From an uncultured Acidimicrobiales bacterium (GTDB taxonomy: Bacteria; Actinomycetota; Acidimicrobiia; Acidimicrobiales; SZUA-35): a stretch of 64,000 nt of DNA. A program made the position numbers and the translations under genes. The notes beneath the pieces were generated by a model, which did not search any database, had not been told where the DNA came from, and saw nothing but the letters and a program-made list of their open reading frames with translations. This document shows positions 8,812 through 16,870 of the stretch, in pieces. Each line of letters begins with the position of its first letter. Position 1 is the first letter of the stretch. The DNA is taken from the NCBI GenBank assembly GCA_938021675.1, contig CALIFY010000032.1, positions 31,702-95,701 on the forward strand, read 5' to 3'.

Positions 8812-10080
8812 CTATCGCTGGTCGAAAGGCAGGTAGTCACGCTCGGCTGGTCCGGTGTACAACTGGCGAGGGCGGCTGATGCGCGACCCCTGTTCGATCG
8901 ACTCGTTCCAATGGGCGAGCCAACCTGGCATGCGACCGATGGCGAACAGCACCGTGAACATGTCCATCGGGAAGTTCATGGCTTGGTAGATCAACCCGGT
9001 GTAGAAGTCGACGTTCGGGTAAAGGTTCCGGCTCTTGAAGTAGTCGTCGTTGAGCGCGATCTCTTCCAGTTTGAGAGCAATGTCGAGTAGCGGGTTTCGA
9101 CCAGTGACTTTGAACACCTCGTCGGCGTGATCTTTCACGATGCGGGCTCGTGGGTCGTATGCCTTGTAGACCCGATGACCGAATCCCATCAGGCGACCTT
9201 CGCCGGCTTTGACCGACTCGATGAATGCTGGGATGTTCTCGTAACTGCCGATGTCGTTCAGCATGTGAATCACCGCTTCGTTCGCTCCACCGTGGCGTGG
9301 GCCGTAGAGGGCGGCGGTGGCACCGGCAGCGGAGCTGAACGGATCGGCGTGTGATGAGCCGACGACCCGCATTGCGGTTGTCGAACAGTTCTGCTCGTGG
9401 TCGGCGTGGAGGATCAACAGTACGTCGAGCGCCTTGCTCAGCACCGGGTCTGCTTCGTAGGTCGGCTCGGCGACTCGCCACATCATCGACAGGAAGTTCT
9501 CGGCGTATGTCATGTTGTTGTCTGGGTAGACGAACGGCATGCCGATGCTGAACCGGTAGGCCATGGCGGCCAACGTCGGCGCCTTGGAGATCAGCCGGTT
9601 GATCTGGATGCGGCGGTTGTCGGGATCGAGGATGTCCTTTGCTTCAGGGTAAAACGTGGACAGCGCAGCGATCGAGGAGACCAGCATTCCCATGGGGTGG
9701 GCGTCGTAGTGGAAGCTGTCCTGGAACCGCTTGCGCATGTTTTCGTGAATGAAGGTGTGATGGGTCACGTTGTGGACCCATTGGTCGTACTCCGCCTTGT
9801 CCGGCAGTTGGCCGTTGAGGAGGAGGTAGGACACCTCAAGGAATGTTGAGTGCTCGGCTAGTTGCTCGATCGGGTAGCCCCGGTAACGGAGCACACCGTT
9901 TGCCCCGTCGAGTTCGGTAATGGCACTCTCGGCTGACGCAGTGATACTGAATCCTGGGTCGAGGACCCAGATACCGGGCATGAGGTCCTTGATTGCATTG
10001 CCGTCGATACCGCCGTTTACGATCGGGACCTCAACCGACTCACCGCTTCGGTTGTCGGTGATGGTTACGGATTCAGGCAC
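8812..10080 (-). CDS. gltA: Citrate synthase
   Basis: A 422-residue citrate synthase, which condenses acetyl-CoA and oxaloacetate to citrate as the first step of the TCA cycle. The catalytic triad is complete: H263 in GPRHGGANEA, H302 in GFGHRVY and D358 in NVDFYTG; the conserved LHADHEQN is at 224-231. Length and an N-terminal beta-rich extension of about 40 residues fit the hexameric type II (Gram-negative-like) enzymes. It starts at GTG 10080, with AGAGAGGA about 8 nt upstream; a nearby ATG is out of frame. A 15-bp motif (10098-10112) 18 bp before the start recurs upstream of acn, suggesting common control. The gene ends 8 bp from the convergent acyl-CoA synthetase fusion. Confidence 0.97.
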   Translation of the reverse strand: MPESVTITDNRSGESVEVPIVNGGIDGNAIKDLMPGIWVLDPGFSITASAESAITELDGANGVLRYRGYPIEQLAEHSTFLEVSYLLLNGQLPDKAEYDQWVHNVTHHTFIHENMRKRFQDSFHYDAHPMGMLVSSIAALSTFYPEAKDILDPDNRRIQINRLISKAPTLAAMAYRFSIGMPFVYPDNNMTYAENFLSMMWRVAEPTYEADPVLSKALDVLLILHADHEQNCSTTAMRVVGSSHADPFSSAAGATAALYGPRHGGANEAVIHMLNDIGSYENIPAFIESVKAGEGRLMGFGHRVYKAYDPRARIVKDHADEVFKVTGRNPLLDIALKLEEIALNDDYFKSRNLYPNVDFYTGLIYQAMNFPMDMFTVLFAIGRMPGWLAHWNESIEQGSRISRPRQLYTGPAERDYLPFDQR

Positions 10081-10097
10081 AAGTGCATCCTCTCTCT

Positions 10098-10112
10098 GTT
10101 GTTGTCTACTTG
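10098..10112 (-). promoter_or_regulatory. Shared gltA/acn upstream motif, gltA copy
   Basis: On the coding strand this reads CAAGTAGACAACAAC. It differs at two positions from CAAGTATGCAACAAC in the acn-gntR intergenic region (16827-16841). It sits 18 bp before the gltA start, near where the 5' untranslated region or promoter should be. The neighbouring GntR/HutC-type regulator is a candidate binder; this is inference. Confidence 0.4.
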
Positions 10113-10140
10113 GACGCTTGAAATTGGTGGCTCACGGAGT

Positions 10141-10159
10141 GCACGACACGTCGTCGTGC
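10141..10159. promoter_or_regulatory. Inverted repeat upstream of gltA
   Basis: GCACGAC (10141-10147) and GTCGTGC (10153-10159) form a perfect 7-bp dyad with a 5-nt centre, 61 bp upstream of the gltA start. It may be an operator or an mRNA hairpin. The remaining 10160-10259 shows no gene. Confidence 0.35.
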
Positions 10160-10270
10160 CCGCGGAGCTTCGATCAGATTGTCGGCTTGCTAGTGCTGGT
10201 GGTTAACCGCAACTCGCGACCGTGCAATCTCGAATCTAGCTGTCGCCAAGTTGCCGCGTCACACCCGCCG

Positions 10271-11620
10271 CTACAAGGGTGTGTTGTCATGTCGTCGGTT
10301 GCGGAGGCGTTCGCGCTTTGACCGAAGCATCGTGAGCGCCGCCACCAGCTCTCTTCGTGTCTCTGCGGGGTCGATGACGTTGCTGATCGAGGAGCGCTCC
10401 GCTGCCTCATAGGGAGTCAGGTGTCGCTTTTCATACTGTTTTTCGAGTTCGAGTCGTTCCTCGGGCGAGGCCTTCCGGTGGAGAATTTCGACCGCGCCCT
10501 TTGCTCCCATGACCGCCACCTCGGCCGTTGGCCAGGCCAGCATGACGTCGTTGCCCATGGGCTGGGAGTCCATCACGATGTATGCGCCTCCGTAGGACTT
10601 TCGAAGGATGAGGGCGACGCGGGGCACGGTAGCCCTGGCATAGGCGAATGCCAGTTGGGCGCCGTGGCGAATCATGCCCCGCCATTCGAGGTCCTTGCCG
10701 GGCAAGAACCCGGAGGTGTCGATCAGCGTGAGAAGCGGGACGTTGAATGCGTCACACATTGCGACGAATCGAGCGCCTTTTTGGGCCGCGGCGATGTCGA
10801 TGCTGCCGGCGAGCGCGCAGGTTTGATTGGCCACAACTCCGACGGGGTGCCCGCCAAGGGTGGCGAATCCGATAACGAGGTTCGGAGCCCAGGCGGCCCG
10901 AAGTTCGAGAAACTCCTCGTCGTCGCAGACGGTGCGGATTACGTCACGGACGTCGTAGGAGCCGGCCTGGGTGGCTGGCAGCAGCTCCAACGCTTCGGGG
11001 GTCAGACGGTCGACAGGATCATCGGTGGCAAATATCGGTGGGAGTTCATCGACGGTGCTTGGGAGAAAGGCCAGGATTTCCCCAGCAGCTTCGAGCGCTT
11101 CTGGTACATCGGTGACGACCAGGGATGCCAACCCGCTCGCACGGGCGTGGGCTCCAGAACCGCCGAGTTTGGTCCCCGACGTGGGAACACCGGTGTACGC
11201 CTCAACGCTGCGGGGCCCGTTGAGGAAGGCGTAGGCGTCGGCGGTGAAGATTGTGACGTCGGCCAACCCGAGCAACAGCGCGGGGCCGGCAACGACCGGC
11301 CCTGAAGCCACCATGAGGATTGGAATTTGGCCGCTGGCCCGTACCAGTTCTCTGGCGACTCGGGCCCAGGCATCGGACGCCCCGATTCCGTCGCCAACCT
11401 CAACTCCGACGGTAGCCACGACGAGCACCACGGGCAGACGTTGCCGGCAGGCGGACCGCACCGCCTCGGCCAGAGCCGCGCTGTCGGACGCTGATAGCCG
11501 TGGCTCTCGCCGGTCCAACTCCGATGGAACGATGCTGGCCAACACGACCCGACGACCGTCGAGTTCGGTGGTGCGGATTGTCGCGAGCTTGCTGGCTTCA
11601 GCCCGGATGGTTGCCGTCAC
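10271..11620 (-). CDS. Acyl-CoA carboxylase carboxyltransferase-like subunit
   Basis: A 449-residue crotonase-fold protein of the AccD/PccB carboxyltransferase family, which moves CO2 from biotin to acetyl-, propionyl- or similar acyl-CoA. The C-terminal half (about 235-400) is well conserved, with LIDTSGFLPGKDLEWRGMIRHGAQL, the YGGAYIVM oxyanion region and AWPTAEVAVMGAKGAVEI. The N-terminal half is clearly degenerate and shorter than the roughly 510-540 residues of typical PccB/AccD5 proteins, although a GPRSVEAYTG segment is recognisable. No biotin carboxylase or biotin-carrier gene is adjacent, so partners and substrate are unknown. The GTG at 11618-11620 is the first in-frame start and has no clear ribosome-binding site. 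It lies 99 bp downstream of a LysR gene on the same strand. A hairpin (10260-10266/10277-10283) spans its stop codon. Confidence 0.85.
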   Translation of the reverse strand: MTATIRAEASKLATIRTTELDGRRVVLASIVPSELDRREPRLSASDSAALAEAVRSACRQRLPVVLVVATVGVEVGDGIGASDAWARVARELVRASGQIPILMVASGPVVAGPALLLGLADVTIFTADAYAFLNGPRSVEAYTGVPTSGTKLGGSGAHARASGLASLVVTDVPEALEAAGEILAFLPSTVDELPPIFATDDPVDRLTPEALELLPATQAGSYDVRDVIRTVCDDEEFLELRAAWAPNLVIGFATLGGHPVGVVANQTCALAGSIDIAAAQKGARFVAMCDAFNVPLLTLIDTSGFLPGKDLEWRGMIRHGAQLAFAYARATVPRVALILRKSYGGAYIVMDSQPMGNDVMLAWPTAEVAVMGAKGAVEILHRKASPEERLELEKQYEKRHLTPYEAAERSSISNVIDPAETRRELVAALTMLRSKRERLRNRRHDNTPL

Positions 11621-11719
11621 GGTAGTGCACGGTACCGCCGTCGATGCTCGGGCTACGCGCTCACAGTCGAGATTTGGGACTGTGCGGGCCAGGCGGGCCC
11701 AATGGTTGGCTCCTGATGT

Positions 11720-12649
11720 TCAGCGGCCGGCGCCTCCACCGACGACGTGGAGTCCGGGTACTTCGGGGGCGTGAGCGGCCACGACCTTCCTGAGCACGCC
11801 GACTGTGGCTTGCGCGGCAACCGTCGGCATGCCGCGTCGTCGAGCCGCGAGCCCGACGGTGCGGCGTGAGAGGCCGTCGACCTGGATTCGGGTCCATGGC
11901 CCGCCAACCCAGCCTGGTGCGGCGGTTGCGGGAACGATGGCGACGCCGAACCCTTGGAAGGCCAAGGAGGCCAACAACCGGAGCCCATCTACTTCGAGCC
12001 GTGCTTGAGCGCGCAGTCCCTTGGAGCGGAACGTCTCATCGATTTCCTGCCGAAACGGTGTTCCCGGGGCGGCGAGGAGCAATTTATGTTTTGCTAGATC
12101 GGCGATATCGACCTTGCCGTTGAGTTTGGCCAATGGGTGGTCGTCTGGTCCGACGACGATGTGGTCTTCGTCGAAGAGGGCGGTGGTGCGGATTTCGGGA
12201 TCCTCGACCGGGAGGCTGACCAGTCCAACGTCGAGTTCACCGTCGAGTAGGCGCAGTTCGAGCGACCGCGTGGTGCCTTCGGCGACGACGAGCTGGATAT
12301 CGGGTGACTCAACCGCCAATGTCTCGACCAAAATCGGAGTCAGCCACCTGGCGGTTGTGCCGATTACGCCGAGGCGGACCCTACCGCGAGGGGATCCGCG
12401 AAGTGACGACACATCGGCTTGGAGTGAGGCCAACTCGGTTTGGATCCGGCGGACCCGGGTAATCACCGCCTCGCCCTCTTCTGTGGCGCGGCCTGTTGCC
12501 CGATCGATGAGGGTCGCTTCGAGTTCGCGTTCGAGCCGTGCGACGTGAGTTGATATGTTCGACTGGACGGTATGCGTGGCACGGGCTGCGGCTGTGAAGC
12601 CTCCATGTTCAACGACGGCGAGGAAGGCTTGGAGCTGGCGTAGGTCCAT
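11720..12649 (-). CDS. LysR-family transcriptional regulator
   Basis: A 309-residue regulator with an N-terminal winged helix-turn-helix (about 1-60, MDLRQLQAFLAVVEHGGFTAAA) and a periplasmic-binding-like effector domain (about 88-295). The frame stays open upstream to 12694, but the ATG at 12647-12649 puts the start exactly where LysR proteins begin. It is followed by the carboxyltransferase gene on the same strand and is divergent from the RNA and HAD-PlsC gene, so either side could be its target. LysR proteins usually bind T-N11-A sites in the divergent intergenic region; ATATCGAT-type dyads occur around 12650-12725 but I cannot assign an operator. The effector is unknown. Confidence 0.9.
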   Translation of the reverse strand: MDLRQLQAFLAVVEHGGFTAAARATHTVQSNISTHVARLERELEATLIDRATGRATEEGEAVITRVRRIQTELASLQADVSSLRGSPRGRVRLGVIGTTARWLTPILVETLAVESPDIQLVVAEGTTRSLELRLLDGELDVGLVSLPVEDPEIRTTALFDEDHIVVGPDDHPLAKLNGKVDIADLAKHKLLLAAPGTPFRQEIDETFRSKGLRAQARLEVDGLRLLASLAFQGFGVAIVPATAAPGWVGGPWTRIQVDGLSRRTVGLAARRRGMPTVAAQATVGVLRKVVAAHAPEVPGLHVVGGGAGR

Positions 12650-12730
12650 CGATATAGATGATGGCACACATCTGTGAGATTGTCCGTAGTGCAATCTGCC
12701 TAACAGATGACTGATATCGATACGAACGGG

Positions 12731-12760
12731 TAGACAGATAGCAACCCTGCGTTGTAGTGT
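12731..12760 (+). promoter_or_regulatory. Predicted sigma-70 promoter for the 6C-like RNA
   Basis: A -35 element TAGACA (12731-12736) is separated by 18 bp from a -10 element TAGTGT (12755-12760). Transcription would start near 12767-12768, a few bases before the first hairpin of the C-loop RNA. Confidence 0.5.
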
Positions 12761-12767
12761 TGTTTCC

Positions 12768-12881
12768 AGCGGGCAGCACCTAGATCCCCCTCTAGAGCTG
12801 CCGTAACGAAATTGGGTCTTGACGATTCCCCCCTTTCGTCACCCAATTCATCCGAAACCGGTCGCATGGCGGCCGGTTTCG
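12768..12881 (+). ncRNA. 6C-like small RNA (two hairpins with C-rich loops)
   Basis: Two consecutive hairpins carry runs of C in their loops. Hairpin 1 has stem GGCAGC/GCTGCC (12772-12777, 12797-12802) continued by CTAGA/TCTAG and the loop TCCCCC. Hairpin 2 has stem AATTGGGT/ACCCAATT (12810-12817, 12841-12848) continued by GACGA/TCGTC and a loop with six C. A third perfect 9-bp hairpin (12853-12861/12873-12881) could terminate the RNA. This matches the actinobacterial 6C RNA architecture (B11 in Mycobacterium tuberculosis). As I recall, B11 also lies beside a HAD-hydrolase gene. The C-rich loops are thought to pair with G-rich ribosome-binding regions of mRNAs. The end point is uncertain; hairpin 2 has no U tract. 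Covariance-model scoring would settle the family. Confidence 0.7.
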
Positions 12882-12934
12882 TCGCGTCTGGTCACCCGGT
12901 CAAACGGCGCTCCGAGGCGCGGGTGAGCGCTTCG

Positions 12935-14377
12935 ATGGCGGTCAATGGCGTCATGGCCGGTACCGTCAAGGGCGCCATGGCTACCACCCAAGCTGCCACC
13001 TCCGCCGCCTTCTTCGACCTCGACCGCACCCTCCTGCTCGGAGCCAGCGGTCCGCACATCTCCGAGGCCCTTCGACGACACCAACTCGTCGGCCAACGAC
13101 CCGTACCCGGCGAACGGCTGTTATTCGGCCTGTTCAATACGATCGGTGAAACGCTGCCGGCGATCCTGCTCACCAGACAGGGGGCGAGGGCAGCAAAGGG
13201 ATGGTCGGTCGACACCGTCCGCGTAGCGGCCGACGAGCTGGCCGAGGTACTCGAAACTGAAGTCGAGCCCTTTGCCGTAGAAACGATCGCTGAGCATAAG
13301 GCCGAGGGCCGAGCGCTCGTGTTGGCCACCACCACGCCATACGATCTCATCGCACCGTTGGCCAAACGGCTCGGATTCGACGATGTGCTCGCCACCAGAT
13401 ACCGGGTTGCCAGCGACGGCACCTACGACGGCACCATCGACGGGGAGTTTGTGTGGTCCCGTGGCAAGGCACGATCGGTCGGAGCCTGGGCTAGCGCTCA
13501 CCTGATCGAGCTTGCCGACTCCTATGCCTATTCCGACAGCGTCTTCGACATACCGATGCTGTCACTGGTCGGGAATCCGGTGGCGGTCAACCCCGACCCC
13601 CGCCTGTTGGCGTACGCCGCGTTCCGAGGCTGGCCTCGAATTTGGTTCAATGCTCCGCCGGGAGTGCCGAAACCGCTCGGTGTCGAGCCCCAGCAAGTTA
13701 TCGCCCAGCTAGCACGGCCCGAGTTGATGCCGTGGATCGACCTTCGGGTCGAGGGCATCGATCACATCCCCGCTGATGGCGGTGCCCTGCTGGCGCCGAA
13801 CCATCGGAGCTACCTGGACCCATTGGTAGTTGCCTATGCCGGCGCCCGCCGAAATCGGCCCGTTCGGTTTTTGGCAAAGAAGGAGATCACCGACGCGCCG
13901 GTGATCGGCTCGTTGACCAAAGCGCTCGGGGCGATTCGTGTCGACCGGGGGAGCGGCAGTACTGCTCCCATGATCGAGGCGGCGCGAGCCCTGCGGGCTG
14001 GTGAAATTGTTGCAGTGTTCCCCCAGGGAACGATTCCCCGTGGTCACGCGTTTTTTGAGCCCCAGTTGCGAGGCCGGTACGGGGCCGCACGGTTGGCCAA
14101 CGACACTGGCATGCCGGTGATCCCGGTCGGAGTATGGGGCACTGAGCGGGCATGGCCTCGAAACAGCCGCATGCCATACCTGCTGAATCTGGCCGACCCG
14201 CCGACGGTTACGGTCACGATCGGCGAGCCCTACCACCCCGGTTCAACCGATCCTGAACAGGCCACCGCTGAACTGATGGATCGGATCGTCGAACTATTGC
14301 CGCCCGAAGCTCGGCGGCGATGCCAACCCTCGGGGGCCGACATCGCCGCAACGTTCCCTCCAGGAACCGTTTCTTAG
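12935..14377 (+). CDS. HAD-IB phosphatase fused to 1-acylglycerol-3-phosphate O-acyltransferase (PlsC)
   Basis: A two-domain lipid enzyme of about 480 residues. The N-terminal half is a HAD-IB hydrolase beginning AAFFDLDRTLLLGAS (nucleophile Asp in DLDRT; later motif SYAYSDSVFDIPML with the acidic pair). The C-terminal half is an acyltransferase with the HX4D motif NHRSYLD and a PQGTIPRG substrate motif. The acyltransferase part should acylate lysophosphatidic acid or a similar lipid; the phosphatase substrate is unknown. The frame is open from 12812, but that first TTG lies inside hairpin 2 of the 6C-like RNA, so the start must be downstream. ATG 12935 (GGTGAG 7 nt upstream), 12953 and 12977 are candidates. 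The stop is 1 bp from the convergent acn stop. Confidence 0.9.
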   Translation: MAVNGVMAGTVKGAMATTQAATSAAFFDLDRTLLLGASGPHISEALRRHQLVGQRPVPGERLLFGLFNTIGETLPAILLTRQGARAAKGWSVDTVRVAADELAEVLETEVEPFAVETIAEHKAEGRALVLATTTPYDLIAPLAKRLGFDDVLATRYRVASDGTYDGTIDGEFVWSRGKARSVGAWASAHLIELADSYAYSDSVFDIPMLSLVGNPVAVNPDPRLLAYAAFRGWPRIWFNAPPGVPKPLGVEPQQVIAQLARPELMPWIDLRVEGIDHIPADGGALLAPNHRSYLDPLVVAYAGARRNRPVRFLAKKEITDAPVIGSLTKALGAIRVDRGSGSTAPMIEAARALRAGEIVAVFPQGTIPRGHAFFEPQLRGRYGAARLANDTGMPVIPVGVWGTERAWPRNSRMPYLLNLADPPTVTVTIGEPYHPGSTDPEQATAELMDRIVELLPPEARRRCQPSGADIAATFPPGTVS

Positions 14378-14378
14378 A

Positions 14379-16697
14379 CTACGAGGCAGCCTCGACGTCT
14401 CGCCGGATGACGGCGAGCGCCGAGCCAGCCTTGAACCATTCGATCTGGTTGTCGGAGAACGTGTGGTTCCCCTCAAACGTCCAGGTCTCACCATCTGGGG
14501 TCGTGACCGTGACGGTGACGGGTGTGTTCGGTGCTAGGTCGGCGAGCCCAACCGTTCCCAGTCTGTCGTCCTCGCCGATCCGGTCGTAGTCGGCTGGGTC
14601 GGCAAAGGTGAGCGGTACGATGCCCTGCTTTTTGAGGTTCGTTTCGTGAATTCGAGCGAACGACCGGGCCACGATGAGTGCAACACCCCGGAACCGAGGT
14701 TCCATTGCCGCGTGTTCCCGTGAGGAACCCTCGCCCATATTTTCGTCTCCGATGACGGCCCACGGCTGGCCAGCTTCGTGATACGCCTTGGCGATATCGG
14801 GGAAGCTCTGTCGCTCTCCGGTCAGTTGGTTCTTGCCCATTCCGACGATGCCTTCGTTGAAGGCACTGACTGCACCCAGGTACAGATTGCCGGAAATGTT
14901 TTCCAGGTGTCCACGATATTTGAGCCACGGTCCTGCCATGGAGATGTGGTCGGTGGTGAACTTGCCCTGAGCCTTGACTCCGATCGGGAGGTTCGCGAAG
15001 TCGCTGCCATCCCACGCCGGGAATGGAGCGAGTACTTGGAGTCGATCGGAGGTCGGCGAGACCCGCACGTCAATCGATGAGGTGTCTTGCGGTGGGGCGA
15101 TGAAACCGGACTCGCCTTCGTCGAAACCATTGGCCGGTAGCTCGACACCTTCAGGTATCGCCAACTGGACCTCACGGCCATCTTCGGTTGTCAACGTTTC
15201 CGAGATCGGGTCGAAGTCGATCCTTCCGGCCAGAGCGAGGGCCATCACCGTCTCCGGCGACGTAACGAACGCCAGGGTTGCGCCGTCGCCGTCATTTCGC
15301 TTTGGGAAGTTGCGGTTGTAGGAGGTCACGATCACGTTCGGTTGACCCTCGGTGTGGCCGTCTTCCTCGGACCGGTCCCATTGGCCTATGCAGGGCCCGC
15401 AGGCGTTGGCTAGCACCGTTGCCCCGAGCGCCTCGAAGTTTGCCAGCAGTCCGTCTCGCTCGATGGTGGCTCTGACTTGCTCGGACCCTGGAGTGATCAT
15501 CAGCTTGGTCTTGGTCGTCAGTCCTTCGGCTGCGGCCTGGCGGGCGATCGACGCCGCCCGGGTTATGTCCTCATACGACGAGTTGGTGCAGCTTCCGATG
15601 AGGGCGGCGGAGATGTCCAGCGGCCAGCCGTTCGCCTCGGCCTCGGCTCCGAGTTCGGAGACCTGGCGGGCGAGGTCGGGGGTGTGGGGGCCGTTGATAT
15701 GAGGGCGCAGTGTCGACAGATCGATCTCGATGACCTGGTCGTGATAGTCGGCTGGATTGGCCAGCACCTCGTCGTCCGAACGGAGGTGGTGTGCGACCTC
15801 GTTTGCCGCGTCGGCGGTGGCCTCCCGGCCCGTCGACTTGAGGTATCGGGCCATGGCGTCGTCGTATCCGAATACCGATGTGGTCGCCCCGATCTCGGCC
15901 CCCATGTTGCAGATAGTGGCTTTGCCGGTGGCCGACAGCGAGTTGGCGCCGGAACCGAAGTATTCGATGATCGCCCCGGTGCCGCCTTTCACCGTCAGGA
16001 TCTCCGCCACCTTGAGGATGACGTCCTTCGGCGATGACCAGCCGGAGAGTTCGCCGGTGAGATGGACGCCGATCATCTTTGGCCACCGTACGTTCCACGG
16101 GAAGCCGGTCATGACGTCGACGGCGTCGGCCCCACCGACCCCGATGGCGATCATGCCGAGACCGCCGGCGTTCGGTGTGTGGCTGTCGGTGCCGATCATC
16201 ATTCCGCCGGGGAAGGCGTAGTTCTCCAGCACGACCTGATGAATAATCCCACTTCCCGGTTTCCAGAAACCGGCGCCGTATTTGGCCGACACCGACTCGA
16301 GGAAGTCGAACACCTCTTCATTGTTCTCAAGCGCGGCGAGGAGGTCCTTCTTGCCATCTTCTCTCGCTTGGATGAGGTGGTCGCAGTGGGTGGTGGTCGG
16401 GACCGCCACCGAGGGGAGTCCAGACGTCACGAACTGGAGCCAGGCCATCTGAGCGGTGGCGTCTTGCATGGCGACCCGATCGGGCCTGAAGTCGACGTAG
16501 CTGACGGCTCGCTCGGTTTCGGCGTCGGCTTGGTCGAGGTGGTTTGCCAGGATCTTCTCGGCCAGTGTGAGGGGTCGGCCCATGCGGGTCCGATAGGCGC
16601 CAATCCGTTCATCGAGCGTGCCGTATACGCCACGGATCAACTCGATCGGTGTCTCCGGCCCTACGTTGACTTCGCCGCCCATCTGGCTATCGGACAT
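14379..16697 (-). CDS. acn: Aconitate hydratase, mitochondrial-like short form
   Basis: A 772-residue aconitase that isomerises citrate to isocitrate in the TCA cycle through a [4Fe-4S] cluster. The three cluster ligands are visible: C370 ([10 protein letters not shown]), C433 and C436 (ACGPCIGQW). Their spacing is the same as in mitochondrial aconitase. The C-terminal swivel domain contains [15 protein letters not shown]. At 772 residues it is clearly shorter than the roughly 900-940-residue AcnA usual in many actinobacteria and resembles mitochondrial and Bacteroidetes enzymes. The ATG at 16697 has GGGGA 8 nt upstream. It is divergent from a gntR gene across 173 bp that hold two copies of a CAAGTA-type motif and a dyad, so regulation by that GntR protein is plausible. 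Confidence 0.95.
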   Translation of the reverse strand: MSDSQMGGEVNVGPETPIELIRGVYGTLDERIGAYRTRMGRPLTLAEKILANHLDQADAETERAVSYVDFRPDRVAMQDATAQMAWLQFVTSGLPSVAVPTTTHCDHLIQAREDGKKDLLAALENNEEVFDFLESVSAKYGAGFWKPGSGIIHQVVLENYAFPGGMMIGTDSHTPNAGGLGMIAIGVGGADAVDVMTGFPWNVRWPKMIGVHLTGELSGWSSPKDVILKVAEILTVKGGTGAIIEYFGSGANSLSATGKATICNMGAEIGATTSVFGYDDAMARYLKSTGREATADAANEVAHHLRSDDEVLANPADYHDQVIEIDLSTLRPHINGPHTPDLARQVSELGAEAEANGWPLDISAALIGSCTNSSYEDITRAASIARQAAAEGLTTKTKLMITPGSEQVRATIERDGLLANFEALGATVLANACGPCIGQWDRSEEDGHTEGQPNVIVTSYNRNFPKRNDGDGATLAFVTSPETVMALALAGRIDFDPISETLTTEDGREVQLAIPEGVELPANGFDEGESGFIAPPQDTSSIDVRVSPTSDRLQVLAPFPAWDGSDFANLPIGVKAQGKFTTDHISMAGPWLKYRGHLENISGNLYLGAVSAFNEGIVGMGKNQLTGERQSFPDIAKAYHEAGQPWAVIGDENMGEGSSREHAAMEPRFRGVALIVARSFARIHETNLKKQGIVPLTFADPADYDRIGEDDRLGTVGLADLAPNTPVTVTVTTPDGETWTFEGNHTFSDNQIEWFKAGSALAVIRRDVEAAS

Positions 16698-16800
16698 TAT
16701 GATCCCCTTTCGGTCTGAGCATGTGCGCTCGTGGCTGTTGTGGCGGGTTCCTGGTTCGGTGTCGCCGGGACAGCGGGCTCATGCTCGGTGCACACTCATA

Positions 16801-16815
16801 GTTTGCTTGTACTTG
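16801..16815 (-). promoter_or_regulatory. Degenerate second copy of the acn upstream motif
   Basis: On the acn strand this reads CAAGTACAAGCAAAC. It shares CAAGTA and an A/C-rich second half with the copy at 16827-16841, 26 bp further upstream of acn. The match is weaker than that between the gltA and main acn copies. Confidence 0.3.
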
Positions 16816-16824
16816 TGCTTCGCT

Positions 16825-16862
16825 TGGTTGTTGCATACTTGCCTGCTGTCATGATACAACCA
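16825..16862. promoter_or_regulatory. acn/gntR control region: shared motif plus long dyad
   Basis: TGGTTGT (16825-16831) and ACAACCA (16856-16862) form a perfect inverted repeat with a 24-bp centre, ending 8 bp before the gntR start. The motif CAAGTATGCAACAAC (minus strand, 16827-16841) overlaps the left arm and nearly matches the gltA copy. A TTGTTG / TGATAC promoter for gntR fits inside the dyad and would give an almost leaderless gntR mRNA, so binding here should repress gntR and could also affect acn. Confidence 0.45.
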
Positions 16863-16870
16863 GAATACAG

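Noticed and set aside
10260..10283. CACACCC/GGGTGTG hairpin considered as a clean terminator of the carboxyltransferase gene
   Set aside because: It spans the stop codon itself and has no U tract, so termination here is too uncertain to list as a feature.
10421..11305. 294-codon + strand open frame
   Set aside because: Antisense shadow of the carboxyltransferase gene; no ribosome-binding site and no recognisable domain.
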